Part shown: positions 16,370 to 24,775 of the stretch, piece by piece | Layout: the number at the start of each line of letters is the position of its first letter | How positions within the stretch are numbered: the first letter of the stretch is position 1 | Source: Methanomassiliicoccus sp. UBA345 | GTDB lineage: Archaea > Thermoplasmatota > Thermoplasmata > Methanomassiliicoccales > Methanomassiliicoccaceae | Reading direction: 5' to 3' | DNA: 64,000 bases | Assembly: GCA_002504525.1 (NCBI GenBank) | Contig: DATD01000031.1 | Coordinates: 5,939-69,938 of the forward strand | Position numbers and translations under genes: made by a program | Notes under the pieces: model-generated | Told to the model about the DNA's origin: nothing | Databases searched by the model: none | The model's input: only the letters and a program-made list of their open reading frames with translations

Positions 16370-18568
16370 GTGAGCGAACCGGTAATGCTTAAGGTGGCGA
16401 GCGCACAGCATCAGTCCGAGGTGGGTCTGGGCAGGGCCAGGGTGGACACCGAGACCCGTAAGGCGCTGGGCGTGGACATGGGCGATTTCATCGAGATAGT
16501 TGGCAAGCGGAAGACCGCGGCCAAGGTGTTCAGGGCCCCCCAGGAGGATGAGGGGAAGGGACTCATCTCCATCGACGGGATGATACGCTCCAACGCCGGC
16601 ATCAGCATCGGGGAGAAGGTCGCGGTGAACAGGGCGGAGACGCAGCCGGCCACCAAGATCGTGGTGGCGCCCAAGATCCCCCCAGGAAAACGCGTACGCT
16701 TCGGCCAGGGCGTGGAGGAGCTGTTCAAGAAGGGGCTGACCAACCGCCCCTTGGTGAAGGGCGACGCCATCATCATTCCCAACATCGCCCTCATGGGAGG
16801 GTTCCTGCCGTTCGTGGTCGTCGGCACCCAGCCGTCCGGGGTGGTGGTCGTCGGCAGCCACAGCGAGCTGGTCGTAAAGACCGAACCGGTGGAGGCGGAG
16901 GAGGTCGCTTCGACGTCGGTCACCTACGACGACGTCGGAGGCCTCGGGGACGAGCTGAAGCGCGTGCGCGAGATCATCGAACTGCCGCTCAAGCATCCCG
17001 AGCTGTTCGAACGCCTCGGCATCGTTCCCCCCCGGGGCGTGCTGCTGTACGGTCCGCCGGGAACGGGCAAGACGCTCATCGCCAAGGCCGTGGCGAACGA
17101 GTCGGGGGCGAACTTCTACAGCATCAACGGTCCAGAGATCATGTCCAAGTACTACGGGCAGAGCGAGGAGAAGCTGCGGGAGAAGTTCGAGGAGGCAGAG
17201 AAGGAAGCGCCGTCCATAGTCTTCATCGACGAGATCGACTCCATCGCGCCCAAGCGCGAGGACGTGACGGGAGAGACGGAACGCCGCGTGGTCGCGCAGC
17301 TGCTCACCCTGATGGACGGCCTCGGCGGCCGTGGCCAGGTCATCGTCATCGGCGCGACCAACCGCGAGGACGCCATCGATCCGGCCCTTCGTCGTCCGGG
17401 TCGCTTCGACCGCGAGATCGAGATCGGCGTGCCGACTAGGGGAGGCAGGCTGGAGATCATGCAGATCCACACCCGCGGCATGCCTCTGGAGAAGGACGTC
17501 GACCTGAACAGGCTGGCCAGTTCCACCCACGGATTCGTCGGCGCGGACCTCGCCGCCCTGGCCAGGGAGGCAGCCATGAAGTGCCTGGCTCGCCACGTTC
17601 CCGACTTGGATCTGGACAGGCCGGTGGCGCCCGAGGTGCTGGAATCGATGAGGGTGACGCAGGGCGACTTCAACGAGGCCCGCCGGGAAGTGGAGCCGTC
17701 AGCCATGCGCGAGGTCGCTGTGGAGGTGCCGCACGTCCGCTGGGACGACGTGGGCGGCCTCGAGGACGTCAAGCGGCTGCTGCGGGAGATGGTCGAGCTG
17801 CCGCTGGAGGATCCGGGCAGCTTCGAACGGATGGGCGTGAAGCCGGGCCGCGGGATCCTGCTGTATGGTCCGCCGGGAACGGGCAAGACGCTCATCGCCA
17901 AGGCTGTGGCGAACGAGTGCGGCGTCAACTTCATCTCGGTGAAAGGGCCGGAGATCTTGAGCAAGTGGGTCGGCGAGTCGGAGAAGGCGATACGCCAGAT
18001 ATTCAAGAAGGCCAAGCAGGTCGCCCCAGCCATCGTGTTCCTGGACGAGATCGATGCCGTAGCGCCGAGGAGAGGCGGGGAGGGCGATTCCCACGTCACG
18101 GAGCGGGTCGTGAACCAGCTGCTGACGTCGATGGACGGCTTCGAGCCGCTGGACCGCGTTACTGTAATGGCGGCCACCAACCGGCCGGACATCATCGATC
18201 CCGCGCTGCTGCGGCCGGGCCGCTTCGACCGCCTGGCCCTGGTCCCGGTGCCGGACGCCGGGGCGCGCCTGAGCATATTCAGGATCAACACCGCCGACAT
18301 GCCGCTTCACGGCGTCAGCCTCGACGACCTCGTGAACAGGACCGACGGCTTCGTGGGAGCGGACATCGAATCGCTGTGCCGCGAGGCCGCCATGACCGCC
18401 CTCCGAGAGGACGCTAAGGCAGACAGCATCGAACCGCAGCACTTCGACGCCGCGCTGAAGGTTATTCGCGCATCATGCACCAAGGACGTCATGAAATGGT
18501 ATGAGGACTTCTGCCGCAGTATCGACCCCGCCCGGCCGCGGTGGACGGATCCGGGAGTGTACCGGTAG
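16370..18568 (+). CDS. cdc48: Cdc48/VCP-like AAA ATPase (VAT homologue)
   Basis: A 732-residue two-ring AAA+ unfoldase that extracts or unfolds proteins for the proteasome. The N-domain (about 1-190) has the double-psi barrel start LKVASAQHQSEVGLGRARV. D1 has Walker A GPPGTGKT near residue 227 and Walker B FIDEID; D2 has Walker A GPPGTGKT near residue 503 and FLDEID. Both arginine-finger regions (RRPGRFD, LRPGRFD) are present. It starts with GTG at 16370, giving MSEPVMLKV. Its C-terminus ends DPGVYR. I find no frameshift. Confidence 0.97.
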   Translation: MSEPVMLKVASAQHQSEVGLGRARVDTETRKALGVDMGDFIEIVGKRKTAAKVFRAPQEDEGKGLISIDGMIRSNAGISIGEKVAVNRAETQPATKIVVAPKIPPGKRVRFGQGVEELFKKGLTNRPLVKGDAIIIPNIALMGGFLPFVVVGTQPSGVVVVGSHSELVVKTEPVEAEEVASTSVTYDDVGGLGDELKRVREIIELPLKHPELFERLGIVPPRGVLLYGPPGTGKTLIAKAVANESGANFYSINGPEIMSKYYGQSEEKLREKFEEAEKEAPSIVFIDEIDSIAPKREDVTGETERRVVAQLLTLMDGLGGRGQVIVIGATNREDAIDPALRRPGRFDREIEIGVPTRGGRLEIMQIHTRGMPLEKDVDLNRLASSTHGFVGADLAALAREAAMKCLARHVPDLDLDRPVAPEVLESMRVTQGDFNEARREVEPSAMREVAVEVPHVRWDDVGGLEDVKRLLREMVELPLEDPGSFERMGVKPGRGILLYGPPGTGKTLIAKAVANECGVNFISVKGPEILSKWVGESEKAIRQIFKKAKQVAPAIVFLDEIDAVAPRRGGEGDSHVTERVVNQLLTSMDGFEPLDRVTVMAATNRPDIIDPALLRPGRFDRLALVPVPDAGARLSIFRINTADMPLHGVSLDDLVNRTDGFVGADIESLCREAAMTALREDAKADSIEPQHFDAALKVIRASCTKDVMKWYEDFCRSIDPARPRWTDPGVYR

Positions 18569-19453
18569 TCAGAAGGTGCGCTCGCCTGTCAGCCACCGCA
18601 TGATGCGCCCGTACACCTCGGGGTTCCGGGCGTCCTCCCCTCCGGCGTCGATGTTGGGGTTGTCGTTGACTTCGATCACCACGTAATCGTCGCCGACCTG
18701 CTTGATGTCAACGCCATACAGACCGCGGCCGATCGCCCGGGACGCCGCCACGCCCACCTCCAGCAGGCGGGGGTCGACGCTATCTATGTCCACCGCCTCG
18801 ATCTTGGCCCACTCGGTGTGGCCGTTGTCCTGGCGGGACAGCTTCCACGAATCGCCGGGCATGATGTACTTGCACACGAAGAGCACCTGGCCGTCCAAAG
18901 TCGTCACCCTCCAGTCGAACCGTGAAGGGACGAATCTCTGCGCCACGATCTCGTCGGCGCGGCGGCAGTATCGGCGGGCCGCGTCCTGGAACTCCTGCAC
19001 CGTCGACACCTTGTCCACATGCAGCGAGAACGAGGTGTGCGGCGCCTTGATGATGAGCGGAGCGCCCAGCTCTTCGAACAATGCCTCGATCGCTTTCCGG
19101 TCCATCTCACCCTTGCTGATGAAACGCGTCTCCGGGATCGGCACGTTCGCCCTCATCAGGTGCATGTACATGTTGATCTTGTCGCAGCAGATGATGATCG
19201 AATCGGGATCGTCAATTACGGGCATGCCGTATAGCTCCGCGGTCCTGGACGCCACGTAGGCGGCGTTCAGCGGATCCGTCAGCGAGCGAATGAACAGCGC
19301 ATCGAACGACGGGATCCGAGCGATATCCCGGCGGAACACGAACTCGAGGTTGTGTCCGAGCTGGTGGGCGGCCAGCTTGAAGTTTGCCAGCGCGGTCAGC
19401 TCCTCCGCCCTGGAAACGGTATAGCGCTCTACAAAGCAGGCTATATTTGCCAT
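18569..19453 (-). CDS. RimK-like ATP-grasp ligase
   Basis: An ATP-grasp enzyme of 294 residues that would join a carboxylate to an amine with ATP. It shows DPDSIIICCDKINMYMHL, the ATP-binding lysine region GAPLIIKAPHTSFSLHVDKV, the Arg-rich AQRFVPSRFDWRV and the metal-binding end YVVIEVNDNPNID. Start ATG 19453 was chosen because the longer frame runs through the upstream gene and lacks family sequence. It overlaps that RLAN gene by 13 nt. The pair resembles RimK-type peptide or amino-acid ligases; substrate unknown. Confidence 0.88.
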   Translation of the reverse strand: MANIACFVERYTVSRAEELTALANFKLAAHQLGHNLEFVFRRDIARIPSFDALFIRSLTDPLNAAYVASRTAELYGMPVIDDPDSIIICCDKINMYMHLMRANVPIPETRFISKGEMDRKAIEALFEELGAPLIIKAPHTSFSLHVDKVSTVQEFQDAARRYCRRADEIVAQRFVPSRFDWRVTTLDGQVLFVCKYIMPGDSWKLSRQDNGHTEWAKIEAVDIDSVDPRLLEVGVAASRAIGRGLYGVDIKQVGDDYVVIEVNDNPNIDAGGEDARNPEVYGRIMRWLTGERTF

Positions 19454-20094
19454 TCGTTCGCCTTCCTCAATAACTTCAGCTCTCTCGAACCGAGCTCCTG
19501 CAGCTGCAGCGGCTCTATCGAACTCAGCATGAGCTTTCCGTCCTCGATGATGCGTAGCTTGCAGATGGGGAGGTGAAACAGCTCCCACACCCTGGAGGAT
19601 ATGCCGGAGATCTCTTCGCAGGTGGTAGTCCCCAGCACGCACTTGTACTCGCGTATGGCAGCGTCATCGTCGATCCGCTGGACGCACATGGCGTACTTGA
19701 AGTTCCGGGTCATGGAGCGGGCGATCCGCTTCACGTGGCCGGCCTTGTACACCACGCTGTGCTTCTTCATGAACGGATTGATTGGATAGACGATGCATGG
19801 CGGCTCGAAGGTGTCGTTGGTTATGTAGTATTCCGGCACCGGTATTCCGGCCGCCTCCGCGCGCTGCATGCACAGCGGAACGACGTACGCATCGAGAGCC
19901 TCCTTGATGGTCGGATAGACCCTCACGCCGGAGATCTCCGCCTCAAGGCTTCCATAGTGGCCCTCGCTGAGATAGCGATAGTCACCCAGGATGTTCAAGA
20001 ACGCGCAGCCATTCCCATTAGGAGACCATTTTTCCCTGGTGATCAATCTAAGCCAACTCTTGCGGTTACGAACCGTCAGCCGATTAATAAACAT
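19441..20094 (-). CDS. RLAN-domain protein (RimK-like ATP-grasp N-terminal type)
   Basis: A protein of up to 217 residues. FLNILGDYRYLSEGHYGSLE followed by VRVYPTIKEALDAYVVPL resembles the RLAN domain, which elsewhere is fused in front of RimK-type ATP-grasp domains. Here it is a separate gene overlapping the ligase by 13 nt, so the two halves form one functional unit by inference. The start is unclear. ATG 20094 coincides with a TATA-like TTTATTAA (20084-20091), which would put the transcript start inside the frame. A TTG at 20047 is the alternative. Confidence 0.7.
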   Translation of the reverse strand: MFINRLTVRNRKSWLRLITREKWSPNGNGCAFLNILGDYRYLSEGHYGSLEAEISGVRVYPTIKEALDAYVVPLCMQRAEAAGIPVPEYYITNDTFEPPCIVYPINPFMKKHSVVYKAGHVKRIARSMTRNFKYAMCVQRIDDDAAIREYKCVLGTTTCEEISGISSRVWELFHLPICKLRIIEDGKLMLSSIEPLQLQELGSRELKLLRKANEWQI

Positions 20095-20277
20095 TGCTTT
20101 TCCGATGTGCGGCGGCGATGCGAGCGCCGCCCCCCAAGCCTCGACGGCGGCGTTGCTCACGATGCTACCTGCCACGCTCGAATAACGGGGGGGGGCGGGA
20201 ACGCGGCTCGCATATCTTAAATACAGAGGACCTGATTATTGCCCCAGTCAGAATTCACCTTAGAAGAGGTTGCTGGG

Positions 20278-20523
20278 ATGAGGAAATTTATAACTGAGCT
20301 CAAGGGAAAGACGGTAATGACCAACGACGGGCAGATCCTGGGAATGATCGAGAACTTTCTAATCAACACCGCCAGCGGCGACATCCAGAACGTTCTGGTG
20401 GTCCCCGCCCAGGAAGTGGAGACCCGCCTCTACAAGACGGACGCCCAGGGACGCCTGGTGCTCCCGTTCAGCGAGATGAGGGCGGTCCGCGACGTCGTCG
20501 TGATGTCCGTCTCCAACGCCTGA
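20278..20523 (+). CDS. PRC-barrel domain protein (CdpB-like candidate)
   Basis: A small single PRC-barrel of 81 residues: LKGKTVMTNDGQILGMIENF, then GDIQNVLVVPAQEV and the last strand VRDVVVMSV. Archaeal PRC-barrel proteins include cell-division factors (CdpB) as well as others of unknown role. ATG 20278 follows GAGGT at SD distance. A TTG at 20239 is an alternative, about 17 nt after a TATA-like TTAAATAC (20217-20224). The 183 bp upstream contain that promoter, the divergent RLAN promoter and a G run. Confidence 0.85.
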   Translation: MRKFITELKGKTVMTNDGQILGMIENFLINTASGDIQNVLVVPAQEVETRLYKTDAQGRLVLPFSEMRAVRDVVVMSVSNA

Positions 20524-20533
20524 ACGGCCCTTT

Positions 20534-20549
20534 CAGGGGCCTAGCCCCT
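20534..20549. terminator. GC-rich palindrome between convergent genes
   Basis: A short inverted repeat AGGGGC-CTA-GCCCCT sits between the stop codons of the PRC-barrel and msrB genes. It could act as a bidirectional 3' end element, but there is no clear T run. Confidence 0.3.
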
Positions 20550-20550
20550 G

Positions 20551-20958
20551 TCACTCCTCTCTGAACTCCAGAGCTCCGGAGTTCATGCAGTACCTCAACC
20601 CGGTGGGAGGGGGGCCGTCATTGAAGACGTGCCCGAGATGCCCGCCGCAGCGCGCGCACACCACCGAATCGCGGACCATGCCGAAGCGCTTGTCCTCGGT
20701 GACCTCCACGGCTCCGTCGCACGCTGGCTCGTAGAAGCTCGGCCATCCCGTCCCCGATTCGAACTTGGTGTCCGAGGAAAAGAGCTCGCTCTTGCATCCG
20801 GCGCACAGGTACACGCCCTTAGCGTGGTTGTCCCAGTACTTGTTGCGGAACGGCGGCTCGGTGCCGTCCTGGCGGAGTATGCGGAACTGCTCTGGAGTCA
20901 GAGTTCTTTTCCAATCCTCCTCCGAGCGTTCCAGCTTCTCTCGGGCGCACGATCGCAT
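20551..20958 (-). CDS. msrB: Peptide-methionine (R)-S-oxide reductase
   Basis: A 135-residue MsrB. Zinc ligands are C52/C55 (CAGC) and C101/C104 (CARC). The core GTGWPSFYEP and the catalytic cysteine C124 in LRYCMNS are present. It repairs R-methionine sulfoxide in proteins. The other half, msrA, is encoded separately at 39468-39947. The start is ATG 20958. Confidence 0.96.
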   Translation of the reverse strand: MRSCAREKLERSEEDWKRTLTPEQFRILRQDGTEPPFRNKYWDNHAKGVYLCAGCKSELFSSDTKFESGTGWPSFYEPACDGAVEVTEDKRFGMVRDSVVCARCGGHLGHVFNDGPPPTGLRYCMNSGALEFREE

Positions 20959-21002
20959 GCTACGTTCCAGCCGTCCGCCGTATATTTAGCACTGCGGGAT
21001 GC

Positions 21003-22544
21003 TCACAACCGCTTTGCCATGTACACGCCGTCGCGGCGGTAGCCGAGCGAGGCGTAGTAGCGGCGAACGCCGACCCCGCTAGTGACTTGGATACCGGTGC
21101 AGCCTTCTTTCCTGGCTAGCTCCTCCGCCCTCGCCACCAGTTGGCGGCCGAAGCCGTGGTGCTGCCACCCTTCGCCATCGCTGTCGAGGGGGACCGTCTT
21201 CCCGAACACCTTCAGCTCCCTTATGCTGGCAACGGGGCCGTCGCCGGTTCGCAGACGAACGTAACCGACCAGGGCGTCGCGCTCCGGGAGGGAGACGGTG
21301 AGGAAGTGCTCGAGTCCCCCGGACGCCTCGTAGACCAGTTCTCCGGGCCTCGCCTCCTCCGCGTCGTAGCTGGCAATGCCCATCAGACCGACCTCGTGGC
21401 AGCGTATGCAGCCGCACGCCGTTCCCAGCTCCTTCATCCGCTCCTTGACCAGCTCGCGCAGATGCCCCTTGTCCACCCCGGCCTCAATCAGAGGGACCGG
21501 AATGTCCCTTTGTATGCGCTGGATGCGCACGTACGGCGGAGCGATCGCCTTCATGCTGGCGATGACGTCCACCGCCTCGGCGGTGGTGTACGGACTGTAA
21601 TCGCCAGACTCCCACATCTCGTGCAGCTTCGTTCCCTTTACCACCAGAGTGGGATAGATCTTCAGCATGTCCGGACGGAAGGAAGGGTCGTCGAACATGC
21701 GGCGGAAGCTCTCCACGTCGAGGTCAGGCGACGAGCCGGGCAGGCCGGGCATGATGTGGTAGCACACCTTGAGGCCGGCGCGCTTCGCTACCGCCGTCGC
21801 GTCCACGATCGCCTGGAGGCCGTGTCCCCGGTTCACGTTCCTGAGGATGTCTTCGTCGAGCACCTGCACCCCCATCTCCACCCTGGTCATGCCGAGCCGC
21901 ATGGACGCTGTGCACTGCTCCTTGGTCAGAGCGTCCGGCCGCGTCTCCATGGTCATCCCTATGCACCGGTACGGGGCCGTTTCGTTGAGCAGCTGCGCTT
22001 CCTCCAGGGTGGGCGAGTCGACGCGGTTCATGGCGTCGAAGCACCGCCTGACGAACCACCCCTGATAATCCGTCGTACGGGAGGTGAACGTCCCGCCCAT
22101 GATGATCAGGTCGACCTTCCCGGCGTGATGGCCGATGACCTCCAGCTGCCCTATACGGCCCTTGACCTGCTCATACGGGTCGAACTCATAGGAGGCGCCG
22201 CGGCGGGCCGCCGGCTCCTTGCCGGTGTATGATTGCGGCGAGCCATTGTCCACGCCCCCGGGGCAGAAGATGCACTTGCCGTGCGGGCACGGCGCCGGGG
22301 ACGTCATGACGGCCACCACCGCCACGCCGGACAGCGTTCGCACCGGCTTGCGCTGCAGTATCGCCTCCGCCGCCCGCAGGCCGGCGCCGCTCAGCAGCGA
22401 CAATGTTTCGGAGTTGAGCGGCACTCTTTTCAGGCAGTGCTTGCGGCACAGCTCGATCTTGGCCCGCTGGAGGTCGTCCTTGTCCCGGATGCGGCCGTCC
22501 AGCAGGCGCTGCACCAACTCCTGATGATATTCCTGTAGCGGCAC
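21003..22544 (-). CDS. elp3: Elp3-like tRNA uridine-34 acetyltransferase (radical SAM + GNAT)
   Basis: A 513-residue Elongator catalytic subunit homologue that makes cm5U-type modifications at tRNA U34. The radical SAM site is C86, C91 and C94 in CPHGKCIFCPGG. The GNAT domain covers about residues 370-513 (RELKVFGKTVPLD, then GFGRQLVARAEELA). It starts with GTG at 22544, only 5 nt after the upstream stop, and belongs to a three-gene operon with an HTH regulator and a 93-residue unknown. Other Elongator subunits are absent, as usual in archaea. Confidence 0.96.
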   Translation of the reverse strand: MPLQEYHQELVQRLLDGRIRDKDDLQRAKIELCRKHCLKRVPLNSETLSLLSGAGLRAAEAILQRKPVRTLSGVAVVAVMTSPAPCPHGKCIFCPGGVDNGSPQSYTGKEPAARRGASYEFDPYEQVKGRIGQLEVIGHHAGKVDLIIMGGTFTSRTTDYQGWFVRRCFDAMNRVDSPTLEEAQLLNETAPYRCIGMTMETRPDALTKEQCTASMRLGMTRVEMGVQVLDEDILRNVNRGHGLQAIVDATAVAKRAGLKVCYHIMPGLPGSSPDLDVESFRRMFDDPSFRPDMLKIYPTLVVKGTKLHEMWESGDYSPYTTAEAVDVIASMKAIAPPYVRIQRIQRDIPVPLIEAGVDKGHLRELVKERMKELGTACGCIRCHEVGLMGIASYDAEEARPGELVYEASGGLEHFLTVSLPERDALVGYVRLRTGDGPVASIRELKVFGKTVPLDSDGEGWQHHGFGRQLVARAEELARKEGCTGIQVTSGVGVRRYYASLGYRRDGVYMAKRL

Positions 22545-22549
22545 GTCGC

Positions 22550-22831
22550 TCAGCCGTAGTAGACCTGGCTCTCCTTGCTCTCTTCCTTGGCCTTTTGCGG
22601 CGCCATGGCGATGACGTCGATGGCCAGTATGGCATGGTAGGGGATGAAGCGCATCCGGCCCTCCGTTCCATCGGCGGTGTCGAGCTTCACGGCGATGGCG
22701 ATCTCGCTGGCGAATGCGGCGTAGCCTCTGAACTCCCCGGTCGATATGATCGGCGTGCCATCCCCGTTCTTGCTGACCACGCGATACTTGGAACCCTTGA
22801 TGACGAACTGCTCGGTGTCGTTTCCCTTCAT
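22550..22831 (-). CDS. Conserved-looking 93-residue protein, unknown
   Basis: I do not recognise this family. It reads EQFVIKGSKYRVVSKNGDG, then a G-x-Y-x-A-F pattern (GEFRGYAAFASE), then RMRFIPYHAILAIDVI and a charged tail. The alternating short strands and the HAILAIDVI end are reminiscent of an Sm-like or small beta-barrel fold, which is only an impression. ATG 22831 overlaps the HTH gene stop as ATGA and the product precedes elp3 by 5 nt, so it may work in tRNA modification or its control. Confidence 0.75.
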   Translation of the reverse strand: MKGNDTEQFVIKGSKYRVVSKNGDGTPIISTGEFRGYAAFASEIAIAVKLDTADGTEGRMRFIPYHAILAIDVIAMAPQKAKEESKESQVYYG

Positions 22832-23283
22832 CCCGATGCCTCCTCGATAAGTCTCTGGAAGTGTTCCACGGTCTGGCGGTAGTTCTGCATGGCCATCTCG
22901 ACGTTGGCCTCGGTGAAGGACCACGCCTTGCGAAGATCGCCGTAGCGGATGCGGTACCCGCGCTTCATACTGCCGTCGCGCTCCACTTCCATCTCCTCCA
23001 ATATGTCAATGGCCTTAAGCTTGTTGAGATGACGATAGATGGTGGGCTTGGTGGTGTTGAGATAGGCGGCAAGCTCCTCCACCTGCCACGGTCGTTTGAT
23101 GTTCCGCATGAAGCAGTCCATGAACAGCCGGTACGGCACGCTGTCCTGGGTGTCCACGACGTTGGTCTTGGGGTTGTATCCCTTGGGCAGGTAGCCTATA
23201 TGGGTGAGGAACTGTAGCGCGATGTCGTCGACGTCGCTCAGCGGGGTCAATGGGGTGTTGCTTTCCACGTTGATCTCGAACAT
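22828..23283 (-). CDS. Winged-helix transcriptional regulator
   Basis: A 151-residue DNA-binding protein. The helix-turn-helix lies at about residues 65-100 (WQVEELAAYLNTTKPTIYRHLNKLKAI) followed by a wing (VERDGSMKRGYRIRY) and a helical C-terminus likely used for dimerisation. It heads the operon with the 93-residue protein and elp3. A TATA-like AAGTATATACC lies near 23311-23321, about 30 nt before ATG 23283. It may autoregulate the operon; no effector-binding residues are evident. Confidence 0.85.
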   Translation of the reverse strand: MFEINVESNTPLTPLSDVDDIALQFLTHIGYLPKGYNPKTNVVDTQDSVPYRLFMDCFMRNIKRPWQVEELAAYLNTTKPTIYRHLNKLKAIDILEEMEVERDGSMKRGYRIRYGDLRKAWSFTEANVEMAMQNYRQTVEHFQRLIEEASG

Positions 23284-23483
23284 TAATATCGGCAGCTGAT
23301 GTTTGTAAAGGTATATACTTTTTTATATTCACTCAATCAGAGCCGATATCCGCGCGGCTTGGACAATGGCCCTTTTTCCGACCGCGGCCGCGAGCCTCGC
23401 CACCGTTCGAATGCCGGCGACTTAAGGGAAAGGTCTTGGAAAAGTTAACACGAAAAGGATAGCCATAGCCCATTTAGAGATAA

Positions 23484-23494
23484 CTCATTTATAT
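23484..23494 (+). promoter_or_regulatory. TATA-like box of the permuted binding-protein gene
   Basis: CATTTATATGG lies about 33-43 nt before ATG 23527, leaving a short leader with GGTG near the start. The remainder of the 243-bp gap 23284-23526 shows no gene. Confidence 0.45.
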
Positions 23495-23526
23495 GGAGAG
23501 AGTGGTCAAAAGCCTATAGGTGTCAC

Positions 23527-24633
23527 ATGGAGCGCAAGTACTTGATCGCGATCGTAGCCGTGGTGGCAGTGGTGGTTGTGGCCGCCGGGGTCTTGGCCTC
23601 CGGCATCCTTAACCCAGCCAACGACCCCACGGTGATAAAGTATACTAACATAGCACCGAAGGACCAATCCGCTGCAATACGGCAGGGGACCGTGGATGGC
23701 GGAGTGAGCTGGGAACCGTATGTGTCCGACTCCGTCCTCGATGGAACAGGTCATGTCCTGCTGGAGTCAGGTGACTACTGGCCGAACCACCCATGCTGCG
23801 TAGTCGCCTTCGACAAGGAATGGGCGGCGGCCAACAGCGAGACCGCCCAGAGATTCGTGAAGGCCCATATCGTGGCAACAGAATGGATACAGCAGACATT
23901 GAAGGAGCCGAACAGCGAGAACTACACCAAGCTAATGGAGATTGGCGCGGCGTTCAGCAACCGTAATGTGAGCGTGGTGGCGGAAGCGACCAAGCACATG
24001 CAGATGGAATACAACATCAGCGACGAGTCTCGACAGTATTTCCAGAACTATACTCAGGAATACATGAACCTCGGACTGCTGAAGGAATCGAACCTCAATG
24101 ACAATGGATATTCCAATGTCTCCGAGTTCGTACAGCAGTACGTCAACACCGGCTACATGGAGGCCGCTGCCGGCATAGAGCCGGTCGCTGCCAATGCTCA
24201 GCTGACCACTGTCAGGGTGGGATTCCTGGCTGGTGACCTCCACCAGTTCGCAAGAGTAGTGGCTGAGAGCACCGAGATCCCGGGCTTTGACGGCAAGAGC
24301 ATCTTTGCTACCTACGGCATTCAGACCACCTCGCCTCAGCCAGGCGGATATGCTGCCGGCGGGAACGTCATGGATGCCTTCAACCTCGACCAGATCGACG
24401 TTGGCTATCTGGGAAGCCCCCCAGCAATCATGAGGCATCTTCAGAACGGCATACCGACCGAGATAGTGGCCCTGGCCAATACTGAGGGATCGGCCATCGT
24501 CGTGAGGGCAGGCATCGACAACATCGCCGACCTGGGCGGGAAGTTCATCGCCAGCCCCGGCGAATCGTCCATCCAGTACCTGCTGCTCCGCTCGGTGGCG
24601 GAGCAGAACGGCCTGACGGTCCGGATGGGATGA
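23527..24633 (+). CDS. Circularly permuted ABC substrate-binding protein (NMT1/SsuA-like)
   Basis: A 368-residue extracytoplasmic binding protein with a hydrophobic signal segment (residues 5-27). The order of its lobes is reversed. Residues 35-190 match the C-terminal half of sulfonate/nitrate binding proteins (VIKYTNIAPKDQSAAIRQG, VDGGVSWEPYVSD, HVLLESGDYWPNHPCCVV). Residues 227-367 match the N-terminal half (TTVRVGFLAGDLHQFARVV, IDVGYLGSPPAI, ALANTEGSAIVV, ASPGESSIQYLLLRS). In ordinary homologues the last segment leads directly into the first. It ends abruptly at LTVRMG. The permease and ATPase follow, so it probably serves that importer. Confidence 0.85.
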   Translation: MERKYLIAIVAVVAVVVVAAGVLASGILNPANDPTVIKYTNIAPKDQSAAIRQGTVDGGVSWEPYVSDSVLDGTGHVLLESGDYWPNHPCCVVAFDKEWAAANSETAQRFVKAHIVATEWIQQTLKEPNSENYTKLMEIGAAFSNRNVSVVAEATKHMQMEYNISDESRQYFQNYTQEYMNLGLLKESNLNDNGYSNVSEFVQQYVNTGYMEAAAGIEPVAANAQLTTVRVGFLAGDLHQFARVVAESTEIPGFDGKSIFATYGIQTTSPQPGGYAAGGNVMDAFNLDQIDVGYLGSPPAIMRHLQNGIPTEIVALANTEGSAIVVRAGIDNIADLGGKFIASPGESSIQYLLLRSVAEQNGLTVRMG

Positions 24634-24686
24634 TCATCAAACCCTTTCCATTTCCTTTTCACCGCCCTAGAACGAGCGCCCGGCCT

Positions 24687-24696
24687 CATATAAATG
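24687..24696 (+). promoter_or_regulatory. TATA-like box upstream of the SsuC-like permease
   Basis: CATATAAATG lies in the 142-bp gap after the binding-protein gene, about 80 nt before ATG 24776, suggesting the permease and ATPase can be transcribed apart from the binding protein. Confidence 0.35.
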
Positions 24697-24775
24697 GACG
24701 TTCCAGAGGTCCGTGGATCGGACGCATGCTCCATAGCTTTTTATTCGAACATCTCTCTCATGAAGGCGGGTCCAG

